Below, in pieces: positions 1 through 8,591 of a stretch of 64,000 bases of DNA (the first letter of the stretch is position 1; the number at the start of each line of letters is the position of its first letter). Position numbers and translations under genes: made by a program. The stretch is from Belliella calami (lineage in GTDB: Bacteria > Bacteroidota > Bacteroidia > Cytophagales > Cyclobacteriaceae), in assembly GCF_022549695.1 (NCBI RefSeq), contig NZ_JAKZGS010000014.1, positions 53,083-117,082 of the forward strand, written 5' to 3'. The notes under the pieces are model-generated. The model saw only the letters and a program-made list of their open reading frames with translations, was not told the DNA's origin and searched no databases.

Positions 1-2
1 GA

Positions 3-134
3 AATCTTGCTGATGTTCATCATAAGCAGATTCTAACCTACTTGAAGATTACTGAGAAAAAACTTGGCATTCTAGTGAATTTTAACGTAGCAAGAATCAA
101 TGATGGTATATTTAGAAAAGTAAATGGGCTTTGA
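3..134 (+). CDS. GxxExxY family protein (PDDEXK_3), C-terminal end only
   Basis: Only the last 43 codons are in the window; the gene starts upstream. The reading frame opens at base 3 and ends at TGA 132-134. The translation contains the block HHKQILTYLK, then LGILVNFNV and finally GIFRKVNGL, which is the typical C-terminal signature of GxxExxY proteins, a small family placed in the PD-(D/E)XK nuclease superfamily. The catalytic core lies outside the window, so activity cannot be judged. The biological role of the family is not established. The stop codon sits directly against the first unit of the 97-bp tandem array, the main point of interest. The family call is fairly secure despite the short piece. 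Confidence 0.8.
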   Translation, partial: NLADVHHKQILTYLKITEKKLGILVNFNVARINDGIFRKVNGL

Positions 135-1590
135 TTCTCCTGCAGATCACCGCAGAAGGATTGATGGATAAAAGGGTATAAAAAAATCAGCGCCTATCAG
201 CGTGATCAGCGGGCTAAAAAATCTCCCGCAGATTTCGCAGAAAACCGCAGAAGGGTTGACGAATAAAAGGGTGTAAAAAAAATCAGCGTACATCAGCGTA
301 ATCAGCGGGCAATAAAATTCTCCCGCAGATTTCGCAGATAGCCGCAGAAGGGTAGACGGATAAAAAGGTGTAAAAAAAATCAGCGTACATCAGCGTAATC
401 AGCGGGCAATAAAATTCTCCCGCAGATTTCGCAGATAACCGCAGAAGGATTGATGTATAAAAGGGTGTAAAAAAAAAATCAGCGTACATCAGCGTGATCA
501 GCAGGCAATAAAATTCTCCCGCAGATTTCGCAGAAAACCGCAGAAGGGTTGACGGATAAAAGGGTGTAAAAAAAATCAGCGTACATCAGCGTAATCAGCG
601 GGCAATAAAATTCTCCCGCAGATTTCGCAGAAAACCGCAGAAGGGTTGATGTATAAAAGGGCATAAAAAAAATCATCGTACATCAGCGTAATCAGCGGGC
701 AATAAAATTCTCCCGCAGATTTCGCAAATAACCGCAGAAGGGTTGACGAATAAAAGGGTGTAAAAAAAAATCAGCGTACATCAGCGTAATCAGCAGGCTA
801 AAAATTCTCCCGCAGATTTCGCAGATAGCCGCAGAAGGGTTGACGGATAAAAGGGTGTAAAAAAAATTCAGCGTACATCAGCGTAATCAGCGGGCAATAA
901 AATTCTCTCGCAGATTTCACAGATAACCGCAGAAGGGTTGACGAATAAAAGGGCATAAAAAAATCAGCGCCTATCAGCGTGATCAGCGGGCTAAAAAATC
1001 TCCCGCAGATTTCGCAGAAAACCGCAGAAGGATTGATGTATAAAAGGGTGTAAAAAAAATCAGCGTACATCAGCGTAATCAGCGGGCAATAAAATTCTCC
1101 CGCAGATTTCACAGATAACCGCAGAAGGGTTGACGAATAAAAGGGCATAAAAAAAATCAGCGCCTATCAGCGTGATCAGCGGGCTAAAAAATCTCCCGCA
1201 GATTTCGCAGATAGCCGCAGAAGGATTGATGTATAAAAGGGCATAAAAAAAATCAGCGTACATCAGCGTAATCAGCGGGCAATAAAAATCTCCCGCAGAT
1301 TTCGCAGAAAACCGCAGAAGGGTTGACGAATAAAAGGGTGTAAAAAAAATCAGCGTACATCAGCGTAATCAGCAGGCTAAAAATTCTCCCGCAGATTTCG
1401 CAGATAGCCGCAGAAGGATTGATGTATAAAAGGGTGTAAAAAAAATCAGCGCCTATCAGCGTGATCAGCGGGCAATAAAAATCTTCCTCAGATTTCGCAG
1501 ATTACCGCAGAAGGATTGATGGATAAAAGGGTATAAAAAAATCAGCGCATATCAGCGAGATCAGCGGGCTAAAATATTCTCCCGCAGATG
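135..1590. repeat. Tandem array of about 97-bp units, 16 cores
   Basis: The core TCCCGCAGAT recurs at about 138 (variant), 223, 321, 418, 517, 613, 711, 808, 905, 1001, 1098, 1193, 1291, 1387, 1484 (degenerate) and 1580. Spacing is 95-99 bp, except the first interval of 85 bp. Each unit has three parts: a CGCAGAT-type block repeated three times with a period near 9, a linker with AAAAGGGTGTAAAAAAA, and an ATCAGCG block repeated three times ending in ATCAGCGGG. The two blocks are near reverse complements. Units are mosaics of a few variants (GCGTACATCAGCGTAATC or GCGCCTATCAGCGTGATC; GACGAATAAAA, GACGGATAAAA or GATGTATAAAA). Short minus-strand frames through the array are by-products of the repeat. 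The array fills the whole gap between the GxxExxY gene and recQ. Confidence 0.95.
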
Positions 1591-1607
1591 ATAAAAAATC
1601 AAACAAT

Positions 1608-3518
1608 ATGAAAACCAAAGCGATTCAGGTTCTCCAAAAATTCTTTGGGTATGCGGATTTTCGTCCGTCCCAACTTGATATCGTCCTGTCGGCGATGGAG
1701 GGGAAAGATTGTGTCGCATTGTTACCTACTGGAGGAGGGAAGTCTATCTGTTTTCAAGTGCCAGCATTAGCTCAAGAAGGAATTTGTTTGGTAGTAAGTC
1801 CATTGGTTGCATTGATGAAAGATCAAGTCGATAACCTAAGGAAAAGAGGAATTCTAGCAGCAGCGGTCTATTCTGGGATGAGAAAGAGAGAAATTGATAC
1901 AATTCTTGACAATTGTGTTTATGGCAATTACAAATTTCTCTATGTTTCGCCTGAACGGCTCCAAACAGAGCTTTTTTTAGAGCGGTTCAAAAGAATGAAT
2001 GTGAACCTGATTGCAATTGATGAAGCACATTGTATTTCTCAATGGGGTTATGATTTTAGACCTCCATATTTGGAAATAGCAAAAATCAGAGAGTTCCATC
2101 CTACTATCCCTTGCATGGCATTGACAGCTTCCGCAACTCTGAAAGTAAAAGATGATATCATAGAAAAATTGGAGCTAAGGAATCCAAATGTCTTCGTGAA
2201 ATCATTTTCCAGAAAAAACTTAAGCTATTCTGTGCGAATGGTTGAGAATAAGATTGAAAAAGCCATACAGATCCTCAACAAAGTGCCGGGTTCAGCAATT
2301 ATTTATTCAAGAAATAGAAAAGGCACGAAAGAGATAGCCAAAGAACTTTATCAGCTTGGTGTTTCTGCTACTTTTTATCATGCAGGATTGGACTCGGCCA
2401 CTCGGGAATTACGTCAGCAGGAATGGAAATCAAATAAAATACGCGTCATGGTTGCAACCAATGCTTTTGGGATGGGAATAGATAAGCCCGACGTAAGATT
2501 GGTGATTCATTTGGATTTGCCCGAAAATTTGGAAAATTACTACCAAGAAGCAGGCAGGGCAGGTAGGGATGAGCTCAAAGCTTATGGAGTTTTACTTACA
2601 AATGACCAAGATATCCAAAAGCTTACAGAGCGTGCTGAATTAGCGTACCCACCCATAGATTACCTTAAGAAAGTCTATCAATCTCTCGCCAATCAATACA
2701 GAATCGCTGTTGGAAGTAGCTTGTTCGTCAGTTATGATTTCGATTTGACAGATTTTTGCGCAACATATAAGTTGGATGTATTACTGACATACAACTCCAT
2801 GAAAGTACTTCAAGAAGAAGGCTTGGTGGAGCTAAATGAAAGCTTTTTCTCACCTTCTTCCATACATTTTTTGGTAAATCAAAGCAAGTTGTACGAGTTT
2901 CAGATAGCAAATGCTAAACTGGATCCATTAATCAAAGCGCTACTTAGAACTTATGGAGGAGAGCTTTTTATGGAATACATCAAAATTCAAGAGTCTAAAC
3001 TTGCCAAAAATTTGGGAATGCCGGAGGGGGATTTGGTAAGGCAACTGGAGTTATTGGATCAGTTTGGGGTCTTGGCATACCATAAAAGAAAAGAAAAACC
3101 CCAAGTAACTTTCTTGACTCCCCGATATGATGCTGGGAAATTGCCCTTGGATAACAAAAGAATAGCTGAAAGAAGGCAAAATGCAATCTCCAAAGCAGCG
3201 TCGATGGTTGCTTACATTGAAAATGACAATCTCTGTAGGGCTAATCAGATTTCACAGTATTTTGGAGAAGAAAGTGATCATTATTGTGGTATTTGTGATG
3301 TCTGTATTGATCAAAAAAAACAAGCAGAAACAAAGGATTTGAAGCTAAGATCAAAAATCATTCAAACTTTAAGTAATGGAAAAACGTTTTCCCTACAGAC
3401 TCTACCAGTTACTTCTGGGCTCAAAGACGATCAAGATACGCTAAAAGTATTGAGAAGTATGGAAGATGAGGGGGAGATTGTCTCCGAGCCCGACGGTACT
3501 TACAAATTGAAAAGATAA
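1608..3518 (+). CDS. recQ: RecQ family ATP-dependent DNA helicase, short form
   Basis: This 636-residue protein is a superfamily 2 3'-5' DNA helicase acting in recombination and replication-fork repair. Walker A (TGGGKS) is at residues 41-46 and the DEAH box at 138-141, followed by the RecQ-typical CISQWGYDFRP. The C-terminal helicase lobe contains QEAGRAGRD. A zinc-binding region with HYCGICDVC lies near the C-terminus. There is no HRDC domain, unlike the 711-residue RecQ at 31400-33535, so this is a distinct paralogue. The ATG is only 18 bases after the end of the tandem array, so its promoter and leader lie inside or against repeat DNA. The stop overlaps the start of the next gene by one base (TAATG), which suggests translational coupling. 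Confidence 0.95.
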   Translation: MKTKAIQVLQKFFGYADFRPSQLDIVLSAMEGKDCVALLPTGGGKSICFQVPALAQEGICLVVSPLVALMKDQVDNLRKRGILAAAVYSGMRKREIDTILDNCVYGNYKFLYVSPERLQTELFLERFKRMNVNLIAIDEAHCISQWGYDFRPPYLEIAKIREFHPTIPCMALTASATLKVKDDIIEKLELRNPNVFVKSFSRKNLSYSVRMVENKIEKAIQILNKVPGSAIIYSRNRKGTKEIAKELYQLGVSATFYHAGLDSATRELRQQEWKSNKIRVMVATNAFGMGIDKPDVRLVIHLDLPENLENYYQEAGRAGRDELKAYGVLLTNDQDIQKLTERAELAYPPIDYLKKVYQSLANQYRIAVGSSLFVSYDFDLTDFCATYKLDVLLTYNSMKVLQEEGLVELNESFFSPSSIHFLVNQSKLYEFQIANAKLDPLIKALLRTYGGELFMEYIKIQESKLAKNLGMPEGDLVRQLELLDQFGVLAYHKRKEKPQVTFLTPRYDAGKLPLDNKRIAERRQNAISKAASMVAYIENDNLCRANQISQYFGEESDHYCGICDVCIDQKKQAETKDLKLRSKIIQTLSNGKTFSLQTLPVTSGLKDDQDTLKVLRSMEDEGEIVSEPDGTYKLKR

Positions 3519-4105
3519 TGGCTTCATTCATTGATGATATTTTCGGGAAATTATTTCCCAACAAAAAAACACCCGTAAAACACAAAGAGAACTTCACCCA
3601 ATCTCCAGATGCTGAAGAAATCACAGCCAGCTGGATTGCTTCGGAAGAGGGTAAATCCCTGATGAACATAATCCAGAAGAATTATCACTTCAAAACTTCA
3701 GGGATGAATGCAAATCCAGAGGTTCATATTTTGAACTCGCCATATGCAAATGGCTTCGCAGTTTCTTATGATAGTACATTTGATCAGAAAAGTTTTTCAC
3801 AACTTTTCTTTGCATTTGGGCAGCGAATGTTAGATTTGGGTTATCAAAAAATTAGCTTAGACAGAAAGATAGAAGAGGTAAATGATGTAGTTAGGACTAC
3901 TGAAAAGCAGTATTTCAAGCCTCCATTAAGCAATGTTGATTTGTCCAAAAAGATAGATCAACTCTATGGAAATGTAAGCATTGAGAAGATAAGTGTAGAT
4001 GAAAAGCCTAGCTATCTAAAAGTTTTAGTCACAGTATATTCAGATCATTTGTACTTAAAAGCAAGGCCTTTTGAGCAATTTATGGATGATTTATTTGAAA
4101 ATTAA
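3518..4105 (+). CDS. Hypothetical protein, 195 aa
   Basis: I do not recognise this family. The ATG overlaps the recQ stop by one base, and the Nudix gene follows 6 bases after its stop, so it is in an operon with both. No signal peptide or membrane segment is seen, which points to a cytoplasmic protein. The N-terminal 30 residues are basic and probably flexible; the rest looks like a mixed alpha/beta globular domain with several aromatic positions and a C-terminal acidic, aromatic tail. Composition is similar to its neighbours, so there is no sign of recent transfer. Coding status is well supported by the tight packing and full-length open frame; function is unknown. Confidence 0.8.
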   Translation: MASFIDDIFGKLFPNKKTPVKHKENFTQSPDAEEITASWIASEEGKSLMNIIQKNYHFKTSGMNANPEVHILNSPYANGFAVSYDSTFDQKSFSQLFFAFGQRMLDLGYQKISLDRKIEEVNDVVRTTEKQYFKPPLSNVDLSKKIDQLYGNVSIEKISVDEKPSYLKVLVTVYSDHLYLKARPFEQFMDDLFEN

Positions 4106-4111
4106 TATCTC

Positions 4112-4663
4112 ATGGATAGAAAAATATTGAGACAAAGTCTCGAAAATTATAGAACACCTTTTGAAGAAGAATCTGCTTTTGTAGATGAATTTATAGAGTT
4201 GACTTTTGACGAAAATGCCTTTTTGAGGTCAAGGCTTGAAGGACATTTTACAGGTTCTGCTTGGATTGTAAATAAAAGAAGAACCCACACACTTCTGACA
4301 CTTCATAAAAAACTCAATAGATGGCTTCAATTGGGAGGACATGCTGATGGGGTAGAAAACCTTTTGGAAGTTTCAATGCAGGAGGCAAGAGAAGAAAGTG
4401 GCTTAACATCTTTGAGATTGGTAGGAAATGGTATTTTTGATATTGATAAACATGTTATTCCCCAAAAGGGAGAAATACCTGAGCATTTTCATTATGATGT
4501 AAGATACTTGATCGAAGCAGAACTGAACGAACCGCTTACGATCAGCAGTGAAAGTAATGATTTGGCCTGGATCCCTTTTGATTCTGTGGAGGATATGGTA
4601 GGGTTCAATCCATCAATACTTAGGATGTTAGAAAAAACAAGTCGATCTGAATACGCAATTTAA
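4112..4663 (+). CDS. NUDIX hydrolase
   Basis: A 183-residue protein with a Nudix box at about residues 76-98. It reads G-x5-E-x7-QEAREESGL, so the usual Arg before the first catalytic Glu is replaced by Gln; the EE pair that binds the metal is intact. Nudix enzymes hydrolyse nucleoside diphosphates linked to another group; the substrate cannot be assigned from sequence. The length is greater than a minimal Nudix domain because of a 60-residue N-terminal extension. It lies 6 bases after the preceding unknown gene and 2 bases before the thioesterase gene, so it is part of the recQ-led operon. It is likely cytoplasmic, with no signal peptide. Confidence 0.88.
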   Translation: MDRKILRQSLENYRTPFEEESAFVDEFIELTFDENAFLRSRLEGHFTGSAWIVNKRRTHTLLTLHKKLNRWLQLGGHADGVENLLEVSMQEAREESGLTSLRLVGNGIFDIDKHVIPQKGEIPEHFHYDVRYLIEAELNEPLTISSESNDLAWIPFDSVEDMVGFNPSILRMLEKTSRSEYAI

Positions 4664-4665
4664 CT

Positions 4666-5115
4666 ATGGAAAAAATCTCAATCGAAGAGGTGAAATCCTC
4701 TTTTTCTTTTTTTGTCCCTATTCAAGTGAGGTTTTCTGACATTGATGGCTATTTGCATGTAAATAATGGGATCTACTTCAATTACTTTGAACATGCAAGA
4801 GCGGAGTATCTTCACAAAATTTGTGACTGGGATATTATGGCTTTTGGGACTGTGGTAGCAAATGTCAATATTGATTTTTTCACACCAATCCATGTCCATG
4901 ATTCACCTTCTGTGTATATCAAGTGTACAAAAATAGGCAATACTTCATTCACATTGGAGCAGGTTATTTTGGGCAAAAACCTAAAGGGCGAAGATATAGT
5001 TTTTGCCAAAGCAAGTACGATAATGGTAGCTGTAGATATGAAAACCATGAAGCCTGTACCGCTTCCAGAAGAATACGCATCAAAAATGAAAAATAGCTCA
5101 TCTGTCGCAGGATAA
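4666..5115 (+). CDS. Acyl-CoA thioesterase, 4HBT hotdog family
   Basis: This 149-residue protein has the single-domain hotdog fold of YbgC/4HBT thioesterases, which cleave acyl-CoA thioesters in the cytoplasm. The diagnostic N-terminal motif is VRFSDIDGYLHVNN at residues 21-34, containing the catalytic Asp position and the His-Val-Asn-Asn segment, followed by a long helix with YFEHARAEYL. The middle strand block NVNIDFFTPIHVHDS is also typical. The start ATG is 2 bases after the Nudix stop. It is the last gene of the compact group before the internal promoter at 5121. Chain-length preference is not predictable. Confidence 0.88.
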   Translation: MEKISIEEVKSSFSFFVPIQVRFSDIDGYLHVNNGIYFNYFEHARAEYLHKICDWDIMAFGTVVANVNIDFFTPIHVHDSPSVYIKCTKIGNTSFTLEQVILGKNLKGEDIVFAKASTIMVAVDMKTMKPVPLPEEYASKMKNSSSVAG

Positions 5116-5120
5116 ATCCT

Positions 5121-5128
5121 TATCTTTG
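5121..5128 (+). promoter_or_regulatory. Candidate -7 promoter box for the TPR lipoprotein gene
   Basis: TATCTTTG matches the Bacteroidota -7 consensus TAnnTTTG and is followed by CATGC. It lies 19 bases before the GTG start of the next gene, giving a very short leader. No clear TTTG was found at the usual -33 distance, so the call rests on the -7 box and position. Confidence 0.45.
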
Positions 5129-5147
5129 CATGCAAAATTAAAAAGAC

Positions 5148-5858
5148 GTGAGAAAAATTTTCTTTTGTATTGTAGCAATCGCCATGATGACAGCTTGTGG
5201 AGCATCAGAGCAAGAATTATTTGATGAAGGTGTGAAATCACTCGAAAAATCAGAGTTTTCAAAAGCAATAGGGTACTTTGATAGAGTGATTGAGAAAAAT
5301 GGTTCCAATACATCCGCTCATAATGCGAAAGGAGTTGCTTTATTCCAAAACGGGAATTTTGATGAGGCAGTGGTGTCATTCACCAACTCAATTAATATAG
5401 ACTCCACTTCTTACAAACCATTTTTCAATAGAGGGAATGCTTATCTGGAAAAGAAAGCTTTCAAAGAAGCCGTTAGAGATTATAATTTCGCAAATGGTTT
5501 AGATCCTGAACAAACAGATATTTATTACAACAGAGGATTGGCTTTGTTGGCATTGGAAGAATATGAAGATGCGATCATGGATTTTGACATGGCACTTCAA
5601 GTAAATCCCAATCAAGCACTTGTGCATTTCAACAAAGCCAAAGCACAACTTGGAAATAGTGATCCTTTGGGCGGAATGGAGTCATTGGTTTATTCCATCA
5701 ATCTTGATGGAGAAAATGGAGCAGCCTATTACCTTTTGGGTGTGACGCAACTAAGCGCTCTTAGTCAAAAAGAAGATGGATGTGCCAACCTCAAAATGGC
5801 TCTGAGTTTGGGCTATGGTGATGCGAAAACTTGGGTAGATGATTTTTGTCAAGATTAA
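5148..5858 (+). CDS. Tetratricopeptide repeat lipoprotein
   Basis: A 236-residue protein beginning at GTG. The first 17 residues form a lipoprotein signal ending in the lipobox MTAC with Cys17, so it should be membrane anchored outside the cytoplasm. From about residue 25 it consists of successive TPR motifs with the typical A-x-x-x-F-G/N-x-A positions (KAIGYFDRVI, AHNAKGVALF, PFFNRGNAYL, IYYNRGLALL, VHFNKAKAQL). TPR arrays mediate protein-protein contacts; the partner is unknown. It has a candidate promoter of its own, and its stop overlaps the ATG of the Sua5 gene (TAATG), suggesting co-translation with it. Confidence 0.88.
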   Translation: MRKIFFCIVAIAMMTACGASEQELFDEGVKSLEKSEFSKAIGYFDRVIEKNGSNTSAHNAKGVALFQNGNFDEAVVSFTNSINIDSTSYKPFFNRGNAYLEKKAFKEAVRDYNFANGLDPEQTDIYYNRGLALLALEEYEDAIMDFDMALQVNPNQALVHFNKAKAQLGNSDPLGGMESLVYSINLDGENGAAYYLLGVTQLSALSQKEDGCANLKMALSLGYGDAKTWVDDFCQD

Positions 5859-6820
5859 TGGCTGAAATAGGAAAAGATATTTCGAAGGCAAAGCAAATCC
5901 TAGAAGCTGGTAAATTGGTTGGAATTCCAACTGAGACAGTCTATGGCTTGGCAGGAAATGCATTGAATGCTGATGCTGTTTCGAAAATTTTTGAGACCAA
6001 AAATAGACCCAGTTTTGATCCGTTGATTTTGCATACTTCGGGCATAGAAAGAGTTCTGGATTTTGTAAAAGAAATTCCTGAAGATCTAAAAATCCTTGCT
6101 GATAGCTTCTGGCCGGGGCCATTGACACTTTTACTTCCAAGAAAATCTATTGTACCGGATTTGGTTACAAGTGGCTTGGATACTGTAGCAGTGCGAATTC
6201 CTTCCCATCCTTTGACAAAGGAATTGCTAACTGAATTAGATTTTCCACTGGCAGCCCCTAGTGCAAATCCTTTTGGGTATATTAGCCCAACCAAAGCCAG
6301 TCATGTGAATGATCAGCTTGGCCAAAAAATAAGCTATATACTTGATGGAGGGTCTTGTGAAGTCGGTTTGGAAAGTACTATCGTTGGGATGGAAAATGGG
6401 AAGGTTACAGTTTATAGGCTGGGAGGAATTGATTTGAGATTGATAGAAGAAAAAGTGGGGGAAATCCATCAAGTTGCCCATTCCTCCAGTAATCCAAAAG
6501 CACCTGGATTGCTACAAAGTCACTATTCTCCTACAAAACCATTTGTTTTGGGGGATTTACCAAAACTAATTGAAGAATATACCGATAAGGGAATTGATTT
6601 TGCTGTAATGAGCTTTAGAGATTCCTTTGAAGAGCTTGATTGTAAAAAAATAGTCATTCTGAGTCCCCAGGCAGATTTGCACGAAGCTGCAAAAAATCTA
6701 TTTGCGTCGATGAGGATTTTGGATAGCATGGATGTTTCTGTAATTTTAGCAGAGCTAATGCCAGAGGAAGGACTTGGGAAAGCTATCAATGATCGCTTGA
6801 GAAGAGCCGCCGCAAAGTGA
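5858..6820 (+). CDS. tsaC: L-threonylcarbamoyladenylate synthase, Sua5 type
   Basis: This enzyme makes threonylcarbamoyl-AMP from Thr, bicarbonate and ATP for t6A modification at position 37 of ANN-decoding tRNAs. The chosen start is the ATG at 5858, which overlaps the previous stop by one base; an upstream in-frame TTG at 5846 is less likely. The YrdC/TsaC domain covers about residues 7-200, with GIPTETVYGL near residue 22 and KNRPSFDPLILH shortly after. A C-terminal Sua5 domain follows the linker PGLLQSHYSPTKP, and the total of 320 residues is the usual length of the two-domain form. It is not a short TsaC. Cytoplasmic. Confidence 0.93.
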   Translation: MAEIGKDISKAKQILEAGKLVGIPTETVYGLAGNALNADAVSKIFETKNRPSFDPLILHTSGIERVLDFVKEIPEDLKILADSFWPGPLTLLLPRKSIVPDLVTSGLDTVAVRIPSHPLTKELLTELDFPLAAPSANPFGYISPTKASHVNDQLGQKISYILDGGSCEVGLESTIVGMENGKVTVYRLGGIDLRLIEEKVGEIHQVAHSSSNPKAPGLLQSHYSPTKPFVLGDLPKLIEEYTDKGIDFAVMSFRDSFEELDCKKIVILSPQADLHEAAKNLFASMRILDSMDVSVILAELMPEEGLGKAINDRLRRAAAK

Positions 6821-6870
6821 TCATTTGATTGACTATCAATAATAATTGAACCTAATAAACACTATAAATC

Positions 6871-8070
6871 ATGAACAAAAGAATTAAAAACGTAGATAAC
6901 CTTGACTTTGCTGGAAAGAAAGCACTGGTAAGAGTTGATTTCAATGTCCCTTTGGATGAGCACTTGAATGTGTCTGACGGTACAAGAATCAGTGCTGCAA
7001 TTCCTACAATTGAAAAAATATTGAAAGATGGTGGTTCAGTGATCTTGATGTCTCACCTTGGAAGACCAAAGGATGGACCTACTGACAAATTTTCCTTGAA
7101 GCATGTGGTGAATGAACTTCAGAAACTTTCAGGAACGAAAGTGAAGTTTGCACCAGATTGTATTGGACAGGAAGCTGTGCAATTGGCAGAGGGACTTCAG
7201 CCAGGAGAAATTCTACTGCTGGAGAATCTTAGATTTTATAAAGAAGAAGAAAAAGGGGATGAGGTTTTTGCCAAAAAACTTGCTGACCTTGGAGATGTAT
7301 ATGTGAATGATGCATTCGGTACCGCTCACAGAGCACATGCTTCCACTGCAGTGATAGCTAAGTTTTTTGATACTAAAGTATCTGGTTATTTACTTCAATC
7401 TGAACTTGAAAATGCAGATAAGGTAATGGAAAATCCAGAAAGACCATATACAGCAATTATGGGTGGTGCAAAAATCACCGACAAAATCTTGATAATAGAA
7501 AGATTGTTGGATAAAGTTGACAATTTGATCATCGGAGGCGGAATGTCTTATACTTTTGCCAAAGCAAAAGGGGGATCGATAGGAGACTCCCTTTGTGAAA
7601 TGGACAAGTTGGATTACGTGCTTGAACTGATGGAAAAAGCAAAATTAAAAGGTGTTAATTTGATTTTGCCAGTAGATACAGTGATCTCAAAAGCTTTTGC
7701 GAATGATGCAGAGCAAGGGATGGCTGTAAGTGGTGAGATTCCGGACGGATGGATGGGATTGGATATTGGACCTGAGACTAGGAAGCAATTTGCCGAAGTT
7801 GTCAAAAATTCAAAAACCATCTTGTGGAATGGCCCAATGGGTGTATTTGAGATGAGTAGCTTTGTACACGGTACAGTTGCTATTGCTGAAGCAGTTGCTG
7901 CAGCTACAGAAGGAGGTGCATTTTCTTTGATAGGTGGAGGAGACTCAGCAGCAGCAGTAAACAAATTTGGGTTTACTGACAAAGTATCCTATGTATCTAC
8001 CGGAGGTGGAGCACTATTGGAGCATATGGAAGGTAAAGTACTTCCAGGAGTAGCTGCTTTAGAGCCATAA
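6871..8070 (+). CDS. pgk: Phosphoglycerate kinase
   Basis: A 399-residue glycolytic enzyme that transfers phosphate from 1,3-bisphosphoglycerate to ADP. The N-terminal signature [14 protein letters not shown] is at about residues 18-31, with [22 protein letters not shown] and [13 protein letters not shown] substrate motifs. The C-terminal nucleotide lobe shows [21 protein letters not shown] and GGGDSAAAV, and the protein ends near [13 protein letters not shown]. Length and motifs are normal for the family. It is transcribed as a single gene: 50 bases follow the Sua5 gene, and a strong rho-independent terminator begins about 20 bases after the stop. Confidence 0.98.
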   Translation: MNKRIKNVDNLDFAGKKALVRVDFNVPLDEHLNVSDGTRISAAIPTIEKILKDGGSVILMSHLGRPKDGPTDKFSLKHVVNELQKLSGTKVKFAPDCIGQEAVQLAEGLQPGEILLLENLRFYKEEEKGDEVFAKKLADLGDVYVNDAFGTAHRAHASTAVIAKFFDTKVSGYLLQSELENADKVMENPERPYTAIMGGAKITDKILIIERLLDKVDNLIIGGGMSYTFAKAKGGSIGDSLCEMDKLDYVLELMEKAKLKGVNLILPVDTVISKAFANDAEQGMAVSGEIPDGWMGLDIGPETRKQFAEVVKNSKTILWNGPMGVFEMSSFVHGTVAIAEAVAAATEGGAFSLIGGGDSAAAVNKFGFTDKVSYVSTGGGALLEHMEGKVLPGVAALEP

Positions 8071-8091
8071 GATTTTAAACAGAAAAAACAC

Positions 8092-8121
8092 ACCGCCTTC
8101 TGAAAAGATGGCGGTTTTTTT
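8092..8121 (+). terminator. Rho-independent terminator after pgk
   Basis: ACCGCC (8092-8097) pairs with GGCGGT (8110-8115) across a 12-base loop, followed by a run of seven T residues ending at 8121. It lies 21 bases after the pgk stop. Confidence 0.9.
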
Positions 8122-8228
8122 ATGCTTAATGATTTTAAAATGGAAGTTTTCAATTCAAAACTTATTTCATTGAACTAATAGTTGGAAATAGTTCGTAGCC
8201 CTGATATATTCGTAGAAAAGAATTTAAA

Positions 8229-8591
8229 ATGAAGAAGTCTATTTGGGTGATTGCATTTGTCTTGTTTTTTTCTCTATCATGTTCGGAGTTTGAGGAAATA
8301 GGAGGTTCATGTACTGTGTATTTGGTTGAAACAGATGATTCAGGTGCCCAATTATCTTATGTAATTGACCAGGATTTGCGGCGGAATAAGAAAACAGGGG
8401 TGTTTACTTATAGAGTGTTCAATGAAGATGGGACTTCAAAATTGTGGTCAATTACGAGGGAAGTTGATTTAGATGGAATACTTACTGGCGAATATGTTTC
8501 AAAAAGCCAAGATGGTGGTGTGAAAAAAGTTAAATTTATTGAATGTGGAGGTAAAGAATATCTCCGTAGGGATAATGGAGGTGAAGATTGA
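8229..8591 (+). CDS. Small hypothetical lipoprotein, 120 aa
   Basis: No family was recognised. The N-terminus is a lipoprotein signal with lipobox SLSC and Cys18, followed by an acidic linker and about 90 residues rich in beta-strand-forming residues (YVIDQDLRRN, YRVFNEDG, VKFIECGGKEYL). Two further Cys residues (in GSCTVYL and IECGG) could form a disulfide after export. The downstream hydrolase gene starts at a TTG that overlaps this stop by 4 bases, so the two are probably co-transcribed. It probably sits on the periplasmic face of a membrane; the role is unknown. Confidence 0.75.
   Translation: MKKSIWVIAFVLFFSLSCSEFEEIGGSCTVYLVETDDSGAQLSYVIDQDLRRNKKTGVFTYRVFNEDGTSKLWSITREVDLDGILTGEYVSKSQDGGVKKVKFIECGGKEYLRRDNGGED

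Noticed and set aside
283..1263. Minus-strand open frames of 60-116 codons within the tandem array, with recurring ICEICGR and PADHADVR-like words
   Set aside because: They arise from the 97-bp repeat read in several phases and have no start context or independent conservation; they are by-products of the repeat.
135..1590. Possible CRISPR array
   Set aside because: Unit length of about 97 bp with no short conserved repeat and unique spacers, and no cas genes nearby.
5846..5857. TTG start for the Sua5-type gene
   Set aside because: The ATG at 5858 overlaps the previous stop as a coupled start and matches the family N-terminus.
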